Positions 1-9,138 of a stretch of 37,996 nt of DNA are shown here, one piece after another. Positions within the stretch are counted from its first letter, which is position 1. Each line of letters begins with the position of its first letter. Under the pieces are notes generated by a model. The model saw nothing but the letters and a program-made list of their open reading frames with translations. It had not been told where the DNA came from and searched no databases. Made by a program: the position numbers and the translations under genes. Origin of the DNA: Propionivibrio sp. (GTDB lineage Bacteria > Pseudomonadota > Gammaproteobacteria > Burkholderiales > Rhodocyclaceae); contig NZ_JAGOIT010000024.1 in the NCBI RefSeq assembly GCF_017995515.1, positions 1-37,996 of the forward strand, given 5' to 3'.

Positions 1-822
1 TACAGCGACGAGGAGTTGCTCGCCTTCTTCGCCGAGCCGCAGCAATCGTCGAACTTCTATTCGATGGGCATCACCGCTCCCGATTTCGAGAAGTTCAAGC
101 GCGTCATGGACAAAGCCAACGGCACGATCGAGAACGTCTGCGTCGACGTCGCCAACGGCTATACAAAGGCCTTCATCAGCTTCATCCACAAGCTGCGCGC
201 GGCGTATCCCGCGATCACGATCATGGCCGGCAACGTCGTCACCGGCGAGATGACCGAAGAGCTGATCCTCGATGGCGTCGACATCGTCAAGGTCGGCATC
301 GGCCCCGGCTCGGTGTGCACGACGCGGCGCATGACCGGCGTCGGCTACCCGCAGCTCTCGGCGATCATCGAATGCGCCGACGCGGCGCACGGCCTGCGCG
401 GCCTGATCTGCGCCGACGGCGGCTGCACCTCGCCAGGCGATCTGGCCAAGGCCTTCGGCGCCGGCGCCGACTTCATCATGCTCGGTGGCATGCTCGCTGG
501 CCACGACGAATGCGGCTCGGACCTCGTCGAGGTCAACGGCGTGAAGAAGATGCGCTTCTACGGCATGAGCTCGCGCGAGGCGATGACCAAGTACGCCGGC
601 GGCGTCGCCGGCTACCGCGCCTCGGAAGGCAAGGAAGTCCTGCTCGACTACCGCGGTCCGGTGGAAAACACGCTGCAGGACATCCTCGGCGGTGTGCGCT
701 CGGCGTGCACCTACGTCGGTGCGCGCACGCTCAAGGAGCTCTCGAAGCGCACGACCTTCGTCCGCGTGACGCAGCAGATCAACGAGGTCTTCGGCCCGGC
801 GCGCGACGACGCGAAACGATAA
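1..822 (+). CDS. guaC: GMP reductase, 5'-truncated by window edge
   Basis: NADPH-dependent GMP reductase, which deaminates GMP to IMP in cytosolic purine salvage. The frame is open from base 1, so about 75-80 N-terminal residues of a ~347-residue protein lie outside the window; 273 residues are visible. The (beta/alpha)8 IMPDH/GMPR signature is clear: [14 protein letters not shown] carries the catalytic cysteine (codon 316-318), followed by DGGC and [13 protein letters not shown] phosphate-binding stretches. The C-terminal part ([28 protein letters not shown]) matches E. coli-type GuaC rather than IMP dehydrogenase, which has CBS domains and a different flap. The next gene is over 300 bp away, with a repeat and a terminator between. 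Confidence 0.95.
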   Translation, partial: YSDEELLAFFAEPQQSSNFYSMGITAPDFEKFKRVMDKANGTIENVCVDVANGYTKAFISFIHKLRAAYPAITIMAGNVVTGEMTEELILDGVDIVKVGIGPGSVCTTRRMTGVGYPQLSAIIECADAAHGLRGLICADGGCTSPGDLAKAFGAGADFIMLGGMLAGHDECGSDLVEVNGVKKMRFYGMSSREAMTKYAGGVAGYRASEGKEVLLDYRGPVENTLQDILGGVRSACTYVGARTLKELSKRTTFVRVTQQINEVFGPARDDAKR

Positions 823-852
823 ACCTGAAATCCTCGGTTGCCCCGCGTCATA

Positions 853-966
853 CCCTTCGACACGCCCGCTGTGCGGGCTGCTCAGGGCGAACGGAGGTGG
901 ACCCTACCGGTGCGCTCAAGAATAACCGCTCGTCCTGAGTCGTGAGCCTGTCGAACGATCGAAGGA
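853..966. repeat. REP-like imperfect inverted repeat pair
   Basis: Two related motifs lie in opposite orientation. The first (853-894) has CCCTTCGACA, a small hairpin GCCCGC-TGT-GCGGGC (864-878), then GCTCAGGGCGAACGG. The second (about 927-966) has CCGCTCGTCCTGAG and CCTGTCGAA, resembling the reverse complement of the first. The motif pair CCCTTCGACA / TCAGGGCGAACGG resembles intergenic repeats common in betaproteobacterial genomes; this is from memory, not a search. Together with the terminator at 1028-1051 it accounts for most of the gene-free stretch 823-1126. Confidence 0.6.
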
Positions 967-1027
967 TGGGCGGTTTTCGTTATTCAACTGGGAATTCCAG
1001 GACAAACGCGCTCGCTTTCCGGACAAG

Positions 1028-1051
1028 CCCGACGTAAACCGTCGGGTTTTT
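1028..1051 (+). terminator. Rho-independent terminator upstream of norC
   Basis: The stem CCCGAC (1028-1033) pairs with GTCGGG (1041-1046) across a 7-nt loop and is followed by TTTTT. It probably ends transcripts arriving from guaC and insulates norCB. Its T-tract touches the first half-site of the FNR-type box at 1050-1063. Confidence 0.6.
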
Positions 1052-1091
1052 AATTTGCATCAATGCCCCGCTTCGGGCTGCGCCGAATAAT
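1050..1091 (+). promoter_or_regulatory. FNR/DNR-type box and -10 element of norCB
   Basis: TTAAT-TTGC-ATCAA at 1050-1063 matches the FNR/ANR/DNR consensus TTGAT-N4-ATCAA with one mismatch. AATAAT at 1086-1091 matches the -10 consensus at 5 of 6 positions. With that -10 the start point would be near 1098, putting the centre of the box at about -41.5, the standard class II position for FNR-family activation. Control by low oxygen and/or nitric oxide is inferred; the sequence alone cannot separate FNR from the NO-responsive DNR/NNR regulators. Confidence 0.72.
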
Positions 1092-1126
1092 GCGCTCCTC
1101 AATCAACAACGACGGAGGAGACATCC

Positions 1127-1558
1127 ATGAGTGGCGCTTTCTCGAAGTCGATGGCGCGCAACGTGTTTTTTGGCGGGACGGTGTTTTTCTTCCTCCTGTT
1201 CCTTGCGCTCACCTTCGACACCATCAAGCAACTGCCCAAGCGCGACATGCGGCAGAACATCACGCCGCAGGTCGCCGCCGGCAAGCACATCTGGGAAACG
1301 CGCAACTGCATCGGCTGCCACACCCTGATGGGCGAAGGCGCGTACTTCGCGCCGGAACTCGGCAACGTGATGGTCCGCTTCGGCAGCAAGGAGGCGATCA
1401 AGGCCTTCATCCAGAGCCGCCCGGTCGAAGGCATCGAGGGGCGGCGCAGCATGCCGCAGTTCAACCTGACCGAAGAAGAACTCGACGCCGTCGCGGCCTT
1501 CCTCGAACACGTCAGCAAGATCAACAACGCCAACTGGCCGCCCAACGTCCAGGGCTGA
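1127..1558 (+). CDS. norC: Nitric oxide reductase cytochrome c subunit
   Basis: Small subunit of the cytochrome-c dependent NO reductase (cNor), passing electrons from periplasmic c-type cytochromes or cupredoxins to NorB for 2 NO to N2O. The 143-residue length is typical. One N-terminal membrane anchor (about residues 12-30) precedes a periplasmic cytochrome c domain with heme motif C61-I-G-C64-H65 and probable axial ligand M109 in RRSMPQF. The start is set by a GGAGGAG ribosome-binding site about 6 nt upstream. norB follows after 18 bp as an operon partner. An FNR-type promoter lies directly upstream. Confidence 0.97.
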   Translation: MSGAFSKSMARNVFFGGTVFFFLLFLALTFDTIKQLPKRDMRQNITPQVAAGKHIWETRNCIGCHTLMGEGAYFAPELGNVMVRFGSKEAIKAFIQSRPVEGIEGRRSMPQFNLTEEELDAVAAFLEHVSKINNANWPPNVQG

Positions 1559-2950
<1,392 letters not shown>

Positions 2951-2977
2951 TCAAAGACCGGACTCGTTAGCAGCATT

Positions 2978-3009
2978 GGCGCCCGCCGCAAGACGGGCGC
3001 CGTTTTTTT
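2978..3009 (+). terminator. Rho-independent terminator of norCB
   Basis: The perfect 8-bp stem GGCGCCCG (2978-2985) / CGGGCGCC (2994-3001) has an 8-nt loop and is followed by G and seven T residues. It sits 28 bp after the norB stop and ends the norCB unit before the convergent LysR gene. Confidence 0.9.
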
Positions 3010-3015
3010 GGGCGT

Positions 3016-3924
3016 TCACGCGGGAGCTGCACGTTCCCCATCGACGGACTCGCGGATGAGCTGCGCCAGGCGGCGGACGCCCGGCCCGGCGAAAACGGGA
3101 TCGGCGAGTACCAGATAGAGTGGTACCGAGCGTTCACCGCCTTCGCGCAGCGGCAGTGGCGTGATCAGCCCGGCGGCCAATTCGTCGCGGATATGCTCGA
3201 TCGGCAGCCAGGCGAAGCCGTAGCCGGAACTTACGGCGCGGATGGAGCTGGCGATGTTGCTCACTGTCCAGCGCTGGTCGACCTCCACCGAAACCGCCTT
3301 GCGATCGCGCTTCGCTCCGGTGTCGCGGACGACGATGTGCCGGTGCGCGCGCAGGTCGCGGTGCGTGACCTCGCGCCCGAGTCGATTCAACGGGTGATCA
3401 CGATGCGCGACGGCGATCACGCGCGAATGAATCAGCAACTCGCCGAGAAACCCCGGCGGGATCTGCGGCGTGATGGCGAGATCGGCCTGCCCCTTGAGCA
3501 AGGCCTCGGGCGTTCCGCCGAGGACCGATTCGATCAGTTCGACGCGCGTGCGCGGACTCTCCTCGCCAAAGCGTGCAAGGCAATCGAGGATGCGCCGCGC
3601 CGGGAAGAGCACTTCCGCCGCCAGGTGGATCTCGGCCTCCCAGCCGGCAGAAAGCGTATGCGCCGCCTGTTCCAGGTCGCTCGCTTCACCAACGAGCGCC
3701 AGCGCGCGCCGGTAGAGCATCTGCCCGGTCGGCGTCAGGATCGCCTTGCGCCCCTGGATTTCAAACGCCTTCAGTTCGAGTTGGGATTCGATCTTCTGTA
3801 CGGCATAGGTCACCGCCGACTGGCTCTTGTGCAGCACTTCGGCCGCCTGTGCATAGCCGCCGGCGTCGACGACGGCGATCAGTGCACGCCACTGGTCAAG
3901 CGAGATGGCTGGAGCGTTAGACAT
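3016..3924 (-). CDS. LysR-family transcriptional regulator
   Basis: A 302-residue regulator: N-terminal winged helix-turn-helix (about residues 5-65, including AAEVLHKSQSAVTYAVQKIE) and a C-terminal LysR substrate-binding domain (about 90-295). The open frame extends upstream to 4155, but that part runs through the intergenic region and into azoR on the other strand, so I start at MSNAPAISLDQW, the usual few residues before the HTH. It is transcribed divergently from azoR-pirin across a ~94-bp spacer, the classic arrangement for a LysR regulator of its neighbours. The inducer cannot be read from the sequence; a quinone or electrophile stress signal would fit the neighbours. Confidence 0.92.
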   Translation of the reverse strand: MSNAPAISLDQWRALIAVVDAGGYAQAAEVLHKSQSAVTYAVQKIESQLELKAFEIQGRKAILTPTGQMLYRRALALVGEASDLEQAAHTLSAGWEAEIHLAAEVLFPARRILDCLARFGEESPRTRVELIESVLGGTPEALLKGQADLAITPQIPPGFLGELLIHSRVIAVAHRDHPLNRLGREVTHRDLRAHRHIVVRDTGAKRDRKAVSVEVDQRWTVSNIASSIRAVSSGYGFAWLPIEHIRDELAAGLITPLPLREGGERSVPLYLVLADPVFAGPGVRRLAQLIRESVDGERAAPA

Positions 3925-3936
3925 ATCTAAGTTTTC

Positions 3937-3970
3937 GATAAAAACGAGCTGAATATTGATCTTTTTTATC
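3937..3970. promoter_or_regulatory. Inverted repeat in LysR/azoR divergent promoter
   Basis: The arms GATAAAAA (3937-3944) and TTTTTATC (3963-3970) are perfect inverted copies separated by 18 nt, in the AT-rich 94-bp spacer between the divergent LysR and azoR genes. It is a candidate operator for the LysR protein. It is not a textbook T-N11-A site, so confidence is low. Confidence 0.35.
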
Positions 3971-4018
3971 TCATTCGTAAATTGTTTAATACGCCCATCC
4001 CAACCACGGAGGTGTGCC

Positions 4019-4621
4019 ATGAAAACCCTGCTGCAACTCAATACCAGCCTTTTCGCCGCTGGCGGACAATCGAGCCAACTCACCGACAAGTTCGTCGCCA
4101 CCTGGAAAGCCAACAACGCCGACGCGAACGTGATCGTGCGCGACCTCGCCAGCAACCCGCTGCCGCACCTCGACGCCGAGCACTTCCTGGCCTACATCGC
4201 AAAACCTGAGGAACGTACCGCACGCCAGCAGGAACTCGCCGCCGCGGCGGACGCGCTGATCGAGGAAATCAAGTCGGTCGACGTCATCGTGCTCGGTCTG
4301 CCGATGTACAACTTCGGCGCGCCATCGACGCTCAAGGCCTACTTCGACCGCATCGCGCGTGCCGGCGTCACCTTCCGCTATACCGCCAACGGCCCGGAAG
4401 GTCTGCTCACCGGCAAGAAGGCCTACATCTTCGCCACGCGCGGCGGCCTCTATGCCGGCACGCCGCTCGACAGCCAGACGACCTACGTGCGCGACTTCCT
4501 CGGTTTCCTGGGGATCACCGACGTCGAGTTCATCTACGCCGAAGGACTGAACATGGGCGAGGAAAGCAAGCAGGCGGCACTCGCCAAGGCGCAGGACCAG
4601 CTGGAAGAACTGGCTGCCTGA
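4019..4621 (+). CDS. azoR: FMN-dependent NADH-azoreductase / quinone reductase
   Basis: Flavodoxin-fold FMN oxidoreductase of the AzoR (formerly AcpD) family, which carries out two-electron reduction of quinones and azo compounds with NAD(P)H in the cytoplasm. It has 200 residues, the usual size. Family features are the N-terminal FMN phosphate loop region (LLQLNTSLF, then SSQLT), LPMYNFGAPSTLKAYFDR in mid-protein (FMN-binding PMYNF) and ATRGGLY near residue 140. An ATG at 4019 with GGAGGT 5 nt upstream fixes the start; the longer open frame from 3956 has no such signal. The pirin gene follows after 37 bp, presumably in the same transcript. Confidence 0.93.
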   Translation: MKTLLQLNTSLFAAGGQSSQLTDKFVATWKANNADANVIVRDLASNPLPHLDAEHFLAYIAKPEERTARQQELAAAADALIEEIKSVDVIVLGLPMYNFGAPSTLKAYFDRIARAGVTFRYTANGPEGLLTGKKAYIFATRGGLYAGTPLDSQTTYVRDFLGFLGITDVEFIYAEGLNMGEESKQAALAKAQDQLEELAA

Positions 4622-4658
4622 GTCACTCACTCACTCGCAACCACACCAAGGAGTCGTC

Positions 4659-5516
4659 ATGAACATCCGTACGCTGCAACACGTCATCCCCTCGCAACCC
4701 ACCTCCGACGGTGCCGGCGTCAAGCTCCGGCGCAGCCTGGGGCAGCGCTCGGGTGTTCGTCTCGACCCCCTCCTGATGCTCGACGAGTTCTCCTCGTACG
4801 ACGCCAACGACTACATCGCCGGCTTCCCGAGTCATCCGCATCGTGGTTTCGAGACGGTCACCTACATGCTCGACGGCCACATGCTGCACGAGGACCATCT
4901 CGGCAATCGCGGCGACCTGCTGGCCGGCGGCGCCCAATGGATGACCGCCGGACGTGGCATCATCCACTCGGAAATGCCGCAGCAAGTGAGTGGGCGCTTG
5001 CGCGGCTTCCAGCTCTGGCTCAACCTGCCGGCGAAGGAAAAGATGAAGCCGGCGCACTACCGCGACATCCGGCCGGACGAAATCCCGACCGTCGCACTCG
5101 CCGACAAGGTCACGGCGCGCGTGATCGCCGGCGAACTCGAAACCGGAGAAGGAAAGGTACGCGGCCCGATCCACGGCCTGAGTACCGAACCGCGCTATTT
5201 CGACGTCCGGCTGGAAGCGGGGGCGACGTTCACGCACCCCGTGCCGGAAGGGCACACGGTGTTCGTGTATGGCTACGAGGGCAAGCTCGCGATCGGTCCG
5301 GCCGACACGTCGCGCAGCCTCGATACGCACAGCGCCGGCGCGCTGGTCGGCGGCGACGAAGTTCGGGTGAGCGCCGTCGATGGTCCGGCGGCCTTCCTGC
5401 TGCTCGCCGCGCGCCCGCTCGGCGAGCCGGTGGTGCAGTACGGCCCCTTCGTGATGAACACGCGCGAGGAGATCGAACAGGCGATCAACGACTACCAGAA
5501 CGGCACGCTGGCCTGA
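4659..5516 (+). CDS. Pirin family protein (bicupin)
   Basis: A 285-residue iron-binding bicupin of the pirin/YhhW family. Some members show quercetin 2,3-dioxygenase activity; others act as redox-sensitive partners. The N-terminal cupin has the four metal ligands expected: H59 and H61 in FPSHPHRGFET, and H103 and E105 in GRGIIHSEMP. The C-terminal Pirin_C cupin starts around residue 170. An AAGGAG site precedes the ATG. It follows azoR in the same direction, a pairing seen in many proteobacteria and consistent with quinone/flavonoid or electrophile detoxification. The physiological substrate is unknown. Its 3' end converges on rlmL with a 12-bp gap and no visible terminator. Confidence 0.92.
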   Translation: MNIRTLQHVIPSQPTSDGAGVKLRRSLGQRSGVRLDPLLMLDEFSSYDANDYIAGFPSHPHRGFETVTYMLDGHMLHEDHLGNRGDLLAGGAQWMTAGRGIIHSEMPQQVSGRLRGFQLWLNLPAKEKMKPAHYRDIRPDEIPTVALADKVTARVIAGELETGEGKVRGPIHGLSTEPRYFDVRLEAGATFTHPVPEGHTVFVYGYEGKLAIGPADTSRSLDTHSAGALVGGDEVRVSAVDGPAAFLLLAARPLGEPVVQYGPFVMNTREEIEQAINDYQNGTLA

Positions 5517-5528
5517 TTCGCTTGCTGC

Positions 5529-6683
5529 TCAGCGCCGGTTGCTGCCGGCGACCATCTTGAATTCGAAGAGCCGGCACTCGATCGCGCCGTTGTAGAGCGG
5601 CGTCTTCTTGCTCGGCGTCAGGCGCATCAGCTTGGGCATGCGCAGGTCGGCCGTGAGGAGGAAGCAGTTCCAGCCGGCGAAGTTGCGCTTGAGCGCACTG
5701 CCGAGCTGCGGATAGAAGGCCGCGAGTTCCTCCTGCTCCGAGAGCCGTTCGCCGTAGGGCGGATTGGCGATCATGATGCCCGCCTCGCCTTCGCCGCGCG
5801 GCGGCGCTTCGATCTCCAGGATGTCGCCCGAACTCAGCTTGACCGCCGGCAGCAGGCCGGCGCGGTCGAGGTTGGCGAGCGCCGCGCGCACCGAAACCGG
5901 CGAAATGTCGCTGCCGTAGATTCCGGCGAACGCGGCCGGTTTCTCGACGTCCATCGCCTCGTCGAGCATGTCTTTCCAGACGCCGAGCTGAAAGTTCTTC
6001 AATCGCTGGAAGCCGAAGCTGCGCCCGCCCGCGCCCGGTGCGATGTTGAGCGCCATCTGCGCAGCCTCGGTGAGAAAGGTGCCGCTGCCGCACATCGGAT
6101 CGAGCAACGGCATGCCCGGCTGCCAGCCCGAGAGCCGGATGATGCCGGCAGCGACGTTCTCCTTGAGCGGCGCTTCGACCGTCTTCTGGCGCAGACCGCG
6201 CTGGTAAAGCGGCGCCCCGGACGTATCGATGTAGAGCGTGCACTCGTCGGCGGTGATGAAGCCGTGCATGCGCACGTCCGGCTCGCGCGTGTCGACGTTC
6301 GGCCGCTTGCCGGTATCGGCGCGAAAGCGGTCGCAGATCGCGTCCTTGATGCGCAGCGTGATGAACTCCAGGCTCTTCAGCGGACTCTTTACCGCCGTCA
6401 CATCGACGCGAATCGTCTGCGTCGCCGCGAACCACTTGCCCCACGGAGAGTCGAGGGCGAGCTTGTAGATATCGTCCTCCTTGGCGTAACGACCGTGCGC
6501 GACGCGCCAGAGGATGCGCGTGGCAATGCGCGAGTGAAGGTTGACGGCGTAGCAGGTCGGCCAGTCGGCGACGAAATGCACACCGCCGGGAATCGCCTTC
6601 AAATCCTTCACGCCGGCGGCGGTGAGGTCTTCGGCAAGCAGGGCTTCGAGCCCGCGCGGACAACTGGCAAAGAATTTTTCCAC
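5529..6683 (-). CDS. rlmL: 23S rRNA guanine-N2 methyltransferase, RlmL type
   Basis: A THUMP-domain RNA methyltransferase of 384 residues. It matches the N-terminal (RlmL, G2445-N2) half of E. coli RlmKL and lacks the second RlmK domain, as is common outside enterics. The THUMP domain spans about residues 45-155, motif I is DPMCGSGTF at 195-203, and the catalytic NPPY is N307-Y310. The start MEKFFASCPRGLEALL is the conserved family N-terminus. It lies 25 bp downstream of hemJ on the same strand and is probably the last gene of the SDR-hemJ-rlmL unit. The exact target nucleotide is inferred from the family. Confidence 0.9.
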   Translation of the reverse strand: MEKFFASCPRGLEALLAEDLTAAGVKDLKAIPGGVHFVADWPTCYAVNLHSRIATRILWRVAHGRYAKEDDIYKLALDSPWGKWFAATQTIRVDVTAVKSPLKSLEFITLRIKDAICDRFRADTGKRPNVDTREPDVRMHGFITADECTLYIDTSGAPLYQRGLRQKTVEAPLKENVAAGIIRLSGWQPGMPLLDPMCGSGTFLTEAAQMALNIAPGAGGRSFGFQRLKNFQLGVWKDMLDEAMDVEKPAAFAGIYGSDISPVSVRAALANLDRAGLLPAVKLSSGDILEIEAPPRGEGEAGIMIANPPYGERLSEQEELAAFYPQLGSALKRNFAGWNCFLLTADLRMPKLMRLTPSKKTPLYNGAIECRLFEFKMVAGSNRR

Positions 6684-6708
6684 AAGGAAATCCTAGAAAG
6701 GGGAGGGA

Positions 6709-7131
6709 CTAAAACGGCTTGAGCACGACCAGCAGGATGACGGCGAGCAGCACGACGACGGGAATCTCGTTGAACCAGCGAAACCAGACATGGCTGCGTG
6801 TGTTGCAGCCGTTGTTGAAGTCACGCAGCAGCTTGCGGCAATAGTGGTTGTAGCCGACGAGACCGACGACGAGCAACAGCTTGGCGTGCATCCACGGCCC
6901 GGATATCCCGACACCGAGCCACAGCCAGAGGCCGGTGATCAGCGCGAGGTAGCCGATCGGCGTCATGAAGCGGTAGAGCTTTCCGGCCATGAGCAGCAGG
7001 CGGTCGCGCTCGGCGACGCTGTCCGCCGGCACCATCGCCAGATTGACGAAGATGCGCGGCAGGTAGAAGAGGCCGGCGAACCAGCTGGTCACGAGAAGAA
7101 TGTGCAGCGACCTGATTTCGAGGTAGAGCAT
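6709..7131 (-). CDS. hemJ: Protoporphyrinogen IX oxidase HemJ-like (CopD-like) membrane protein
   Basis: A 140-residue protein with four hydrophobic segments, matching the HemJ (UPF0093) family that oxidises protoporphyrinogen IX in many bacteria lacking HemG or HemY. Family marks are the N-terminal SLHILLVTSWFAGLFYLPR with an invariant His, the central MHAKLLLV with the conserved Lys, and RWFNEIP near the C-terminus. The ATG overlaps the stop of the upstream SDR gene by one base (TGATG), indicating translational coupling. A more general CopD-like function cannot be excluded, but the motif set favours HemJ. Confidence 0.85.
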   Translation of the reverse strand: MLYLEIRSLHILLVTSWFAGLFYLPRIFVNLAMVPADSVAERDRLLLMAGKLYRFMTPIGYLALITGLWLWLGVGISGPWMHAKLLLVVGLVGYNHYCRKLLRDFNNGCNTRSHVWFRWFNEIPVVVLLAVILLVVLKPF

Positions 7132-8042
7132 CAGGCGTTCCTTTCGCGCCAGGCGGCGTTGATACCGTCCGCAACCTGCGGAAAGCGCAATTGTGCCTTG
7201 AGTTCGCTCTTGATACGTCGGTTGGAGAGCCGACGCGACTCGCTCATGAACGAAAGCTGAACCGGCGAGAGCGTTCCTTGAGCCTCGGCGCGCGAAACGC
7301 GGGGCGAGCGCGGCAGCCCGAAACGGTCGGCAACGAGGTCGAAGTATTCGCCCATTTTCATCTCCGCGTCGTCAGTCGCGTTGTAACAACGATTCGCACG
7401 GCCGTAGCGTAGCGCGGCGCAGGTCAACATCGCCAGGTCGTCGGCGTGGATGTGGTTGGTGAACACGTCGTCTTCGTCGCGCAGAACGTTGGCGCCTTTC
7501 ATCAGACGCTCGAGCGGCAGCCGGTCGCCGGCGTAGATCCCCGGGGCGCGCAGGATGCTGACGCGCGTCCCGCCGCGCACACCGAACCGGCGCAGCCGAG
7601 TTTCCGCATCGACACGACGCCTTGCTCGTGCGGTCGCAGGGCGCGCAGGGCGCGTCTCGTCGATGCGTTCGCCGGCACAATCGCCGTAGACGCCGCTCGT
7701 ACTTATGTAGACAAGTCGCTGTGGTAGACTTTGCCCCCGGCATAAGGCGGCAAGCAGCCGGCGCATGCGGGTATCGACGGTGCCACGTTCAGGCGGCGGC
7801 GCAAAATGCAGCAAGATGTCGGCGAGCCCGGCGAGACGCTTGAGCGTCGAAGGCTCGTCCAGATCGGCCAGCACCGGGCAGGCGCCGTGATCCCGCCAGA
7901 ATGAAAACTGCGTCGGGTCGCGCAGCAAGGCGAAGAGGCGGTAGCGGCCGACGAGGCGCGGCAAGGTGCGGCGAGCCACATCGCCACAGCCGACGATCAG
8001 GAGCTTCTGCAGTTTTCGCCGTGTTTTTTGCTGTTTTTTCAC
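7131..8042 (-). CDS. NAD(P)-dependent epimerase/dehydratase-like SDR
   Basis: A 303-residue extended short-chain dehydrogenase of the YeeZ-like group. It shows an N-terminal Rossmann glycine motif (VGCGDVARR), STSGVYGD carrying the Ser/Tyr region, and APGIYAGDRLPL, then a substrate-binding C-terminal part. The canonical YxxxK is not obvious, so catalytic competence is uncertain. Translation probably begins at a GTG (8042) without a clear ribosome-binding site; the Lys/Arg-rich first ten residues may not be real. It is the first gene of the SDR-hemJ-rlmL unit and is divergent from the ferredoxin reductase gene, with only 38 bp between starts, so each promoter must overlap the other gene's 5' end. 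The substrate is unknown. Confidence 0.85.
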   Translation of the reverse strand: MKKQQKTRRKLQKLLIVGCGDVARRTLPRLVGRYRLFALLRDPTQFSFWRDHGACPVLADLDEPSTLKRLAGLADILLHFAPPPERGTVDTRMRRLLAALCRGQSLPQRLVYISTSGVYGDCAGERIDETRPARPATARARRRVDAETRLRRFGVRGGTRVSILRAPGIYAGDRLPLERLMKGANVLRDEDDVFTNHIHADDLAMLTCAALRYGRANRCYNATDDAEMKMGEYFDLVADRFGLPRSPRVSRAEAQGTLSPVQLSFMSESRRLSNRRIKSELKAQLRFPQVADGINAAWRERNA

Positions 8043-8080
8043 CGCACAATTTTACCGGAATCAACTCGCAGGGAGTTTTG

Positions 8081-9133
8081 ATGGCTTTCCAGATCAACGT
8101 TCAGCCCGGGACGCACGGCTTTGCCGCCGAAGTCGACGAGACCGTCCTCGACGCCGCCTTGCGCCAGGGAGTGATCCTGCCTTACGGCTGCCGGAACGGA
8201 GCCTGCGGATCGTGCCGGGGCAAGGTGCTGAGCGGCGAGATTGACCATGGAGAAGCGCAGCTTCACGCGCTGAGCGAAGACGACCGACGCGACGGTTTCG
8301 CCTTGTTCTGCTGCGCCAAGGCAAGGAGCGACCTGGACATCGAAGTCCGCGAAGTGCGTTCGGTGCGCGACCTGCCGGTCAAGACCTTGCCGGTGCGCGT
8401 GCAGAAAATGACGCGCGCCGCGCGCGACGTGATGATCGTCGAAGTCAAGCTCCCGGCCAGCGAGCGGCTGCAGTTCCTGCCCGGGCAGTACATCGAGATC
8501 CTGCTGAAGGAAGGTCGTCGGCGAGCTTTCTCGCTGGCCAACCCGCCGAACGACGACGCCACTCTGCAGTTGCACATCCGTCACGTACCCGGCGGTTTCT
8601 TTACCGGCCACGTGTTCTCGACGCTGAAGGAACGCGACATCCTGCGGATCAATGGGCCGCACGGCAGCTTTTATCTGCACGAGGATTCGGACAAACCGAT
8701 TTTGCTGGTGGCGGGCGGCACCGGTTTTGCGCCGATCAAGGCCATCGTCGAGTACATGATCGCGGAGAAGTCGTCACGCCCGACGACGATCTACTGGGGC
8801 GGCCGGACACCTGCCGACCTGTATCTTCAACCACTCGCCGAGGCCTGGGCACGCGAACACGCACATATCCGCTTCGTCCCGGTGCTGTCCGACGCGCAAC
8901 CAGGCGACGACTGGCCGGGAAGGACCGGCCTGGTTCACGTCGCCGCCATGCTGGATTGGCCGGACCTTTCCGCCCATCAGGTGTATGTTTGTGGCTCGCC
9001 GGCAATGGTGGATGCCGCCCGAGGCGATTTTGTCGGACAATGTCGTCTGCCCGAGAACGAATTCTTCGCGGATTCGTTCGAATTCGCCAACGATGCGTCC
9101 GGTGAGCGCAGGCCGCGCCCTACAGAAGGTTGA
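8081..9133 (+). CDS. Plant-type ferredoxin/FNR-type oxidoreductase (CDP-glucoseen reductase-like)
   Basis: A 350-residue NAD(P)H:acceptor reductase with three domains: N-terminal plant-type [2Fe-2S] ferredoxin (cysteines C37, C42, C45 and C77 or C78), an FAD-binding beta-barrel (about 100-200, with RRAFSLANPP), and an NAD-binding domain (about 205-335, with GGTGFAPIKAI and VYVCGSP). Proteins of this build are often annotated CDP-6-deoxy-delta-3,4-glucoseen reductase or oxygenase reductase component. No deoxysugar or oxygenase partner gene is nearby, so that name is not supported by context. GGGAG precedes the ATG at 8081. The open frame reaching back to 7901 overlaps the SDR gene and is discarded. 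Confidence 0.9.
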   Translation: MAFQINVQPGTHGFAAEVDETVLDAALRQGVILPYGCRNGACGSCRGKVLSGEIDHGEAQLHALSEDDRRDGFALFCCAKARSDLDIEVREVRSVRDLPVKTLPVRVQKMTRAARDVMIVEVKLPASERLQFLPGQYIEILLKEGRRRAFSLANPPNDDATLQLHIRHVPGGFFTGHVFSTLKERDILRINGPHGSFYLHEDSDKPILLVAGGTGFAPIKAIVEYMIAEKSSRPTTIYWGGRTPADLYLQPLAEAWAREHAHIRFVPVLSDAQPGDDWPGRTGLVHVAAMLDWPDLSAHQVYVCGSPAMVDAARGDFVGQCRLPENEFFADSFEFANDASGERRPRPTEG

Positions 9134-9138
9134 AAACA

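Noticed and set aside
4621..4640. Short CACT repeats after azoR
   Set aside because: Only three to four copies of a 4-bp unit; too short to be more than chance or a minor slippage site.
8043..8080. TAAAAT (minus strand, 8049-8054) as a promoter giving a leaderless SDR transcript
   Set aside because: The -10 fits and would place the start point at the GTG, but no -35 is present, so it is too weak to call.
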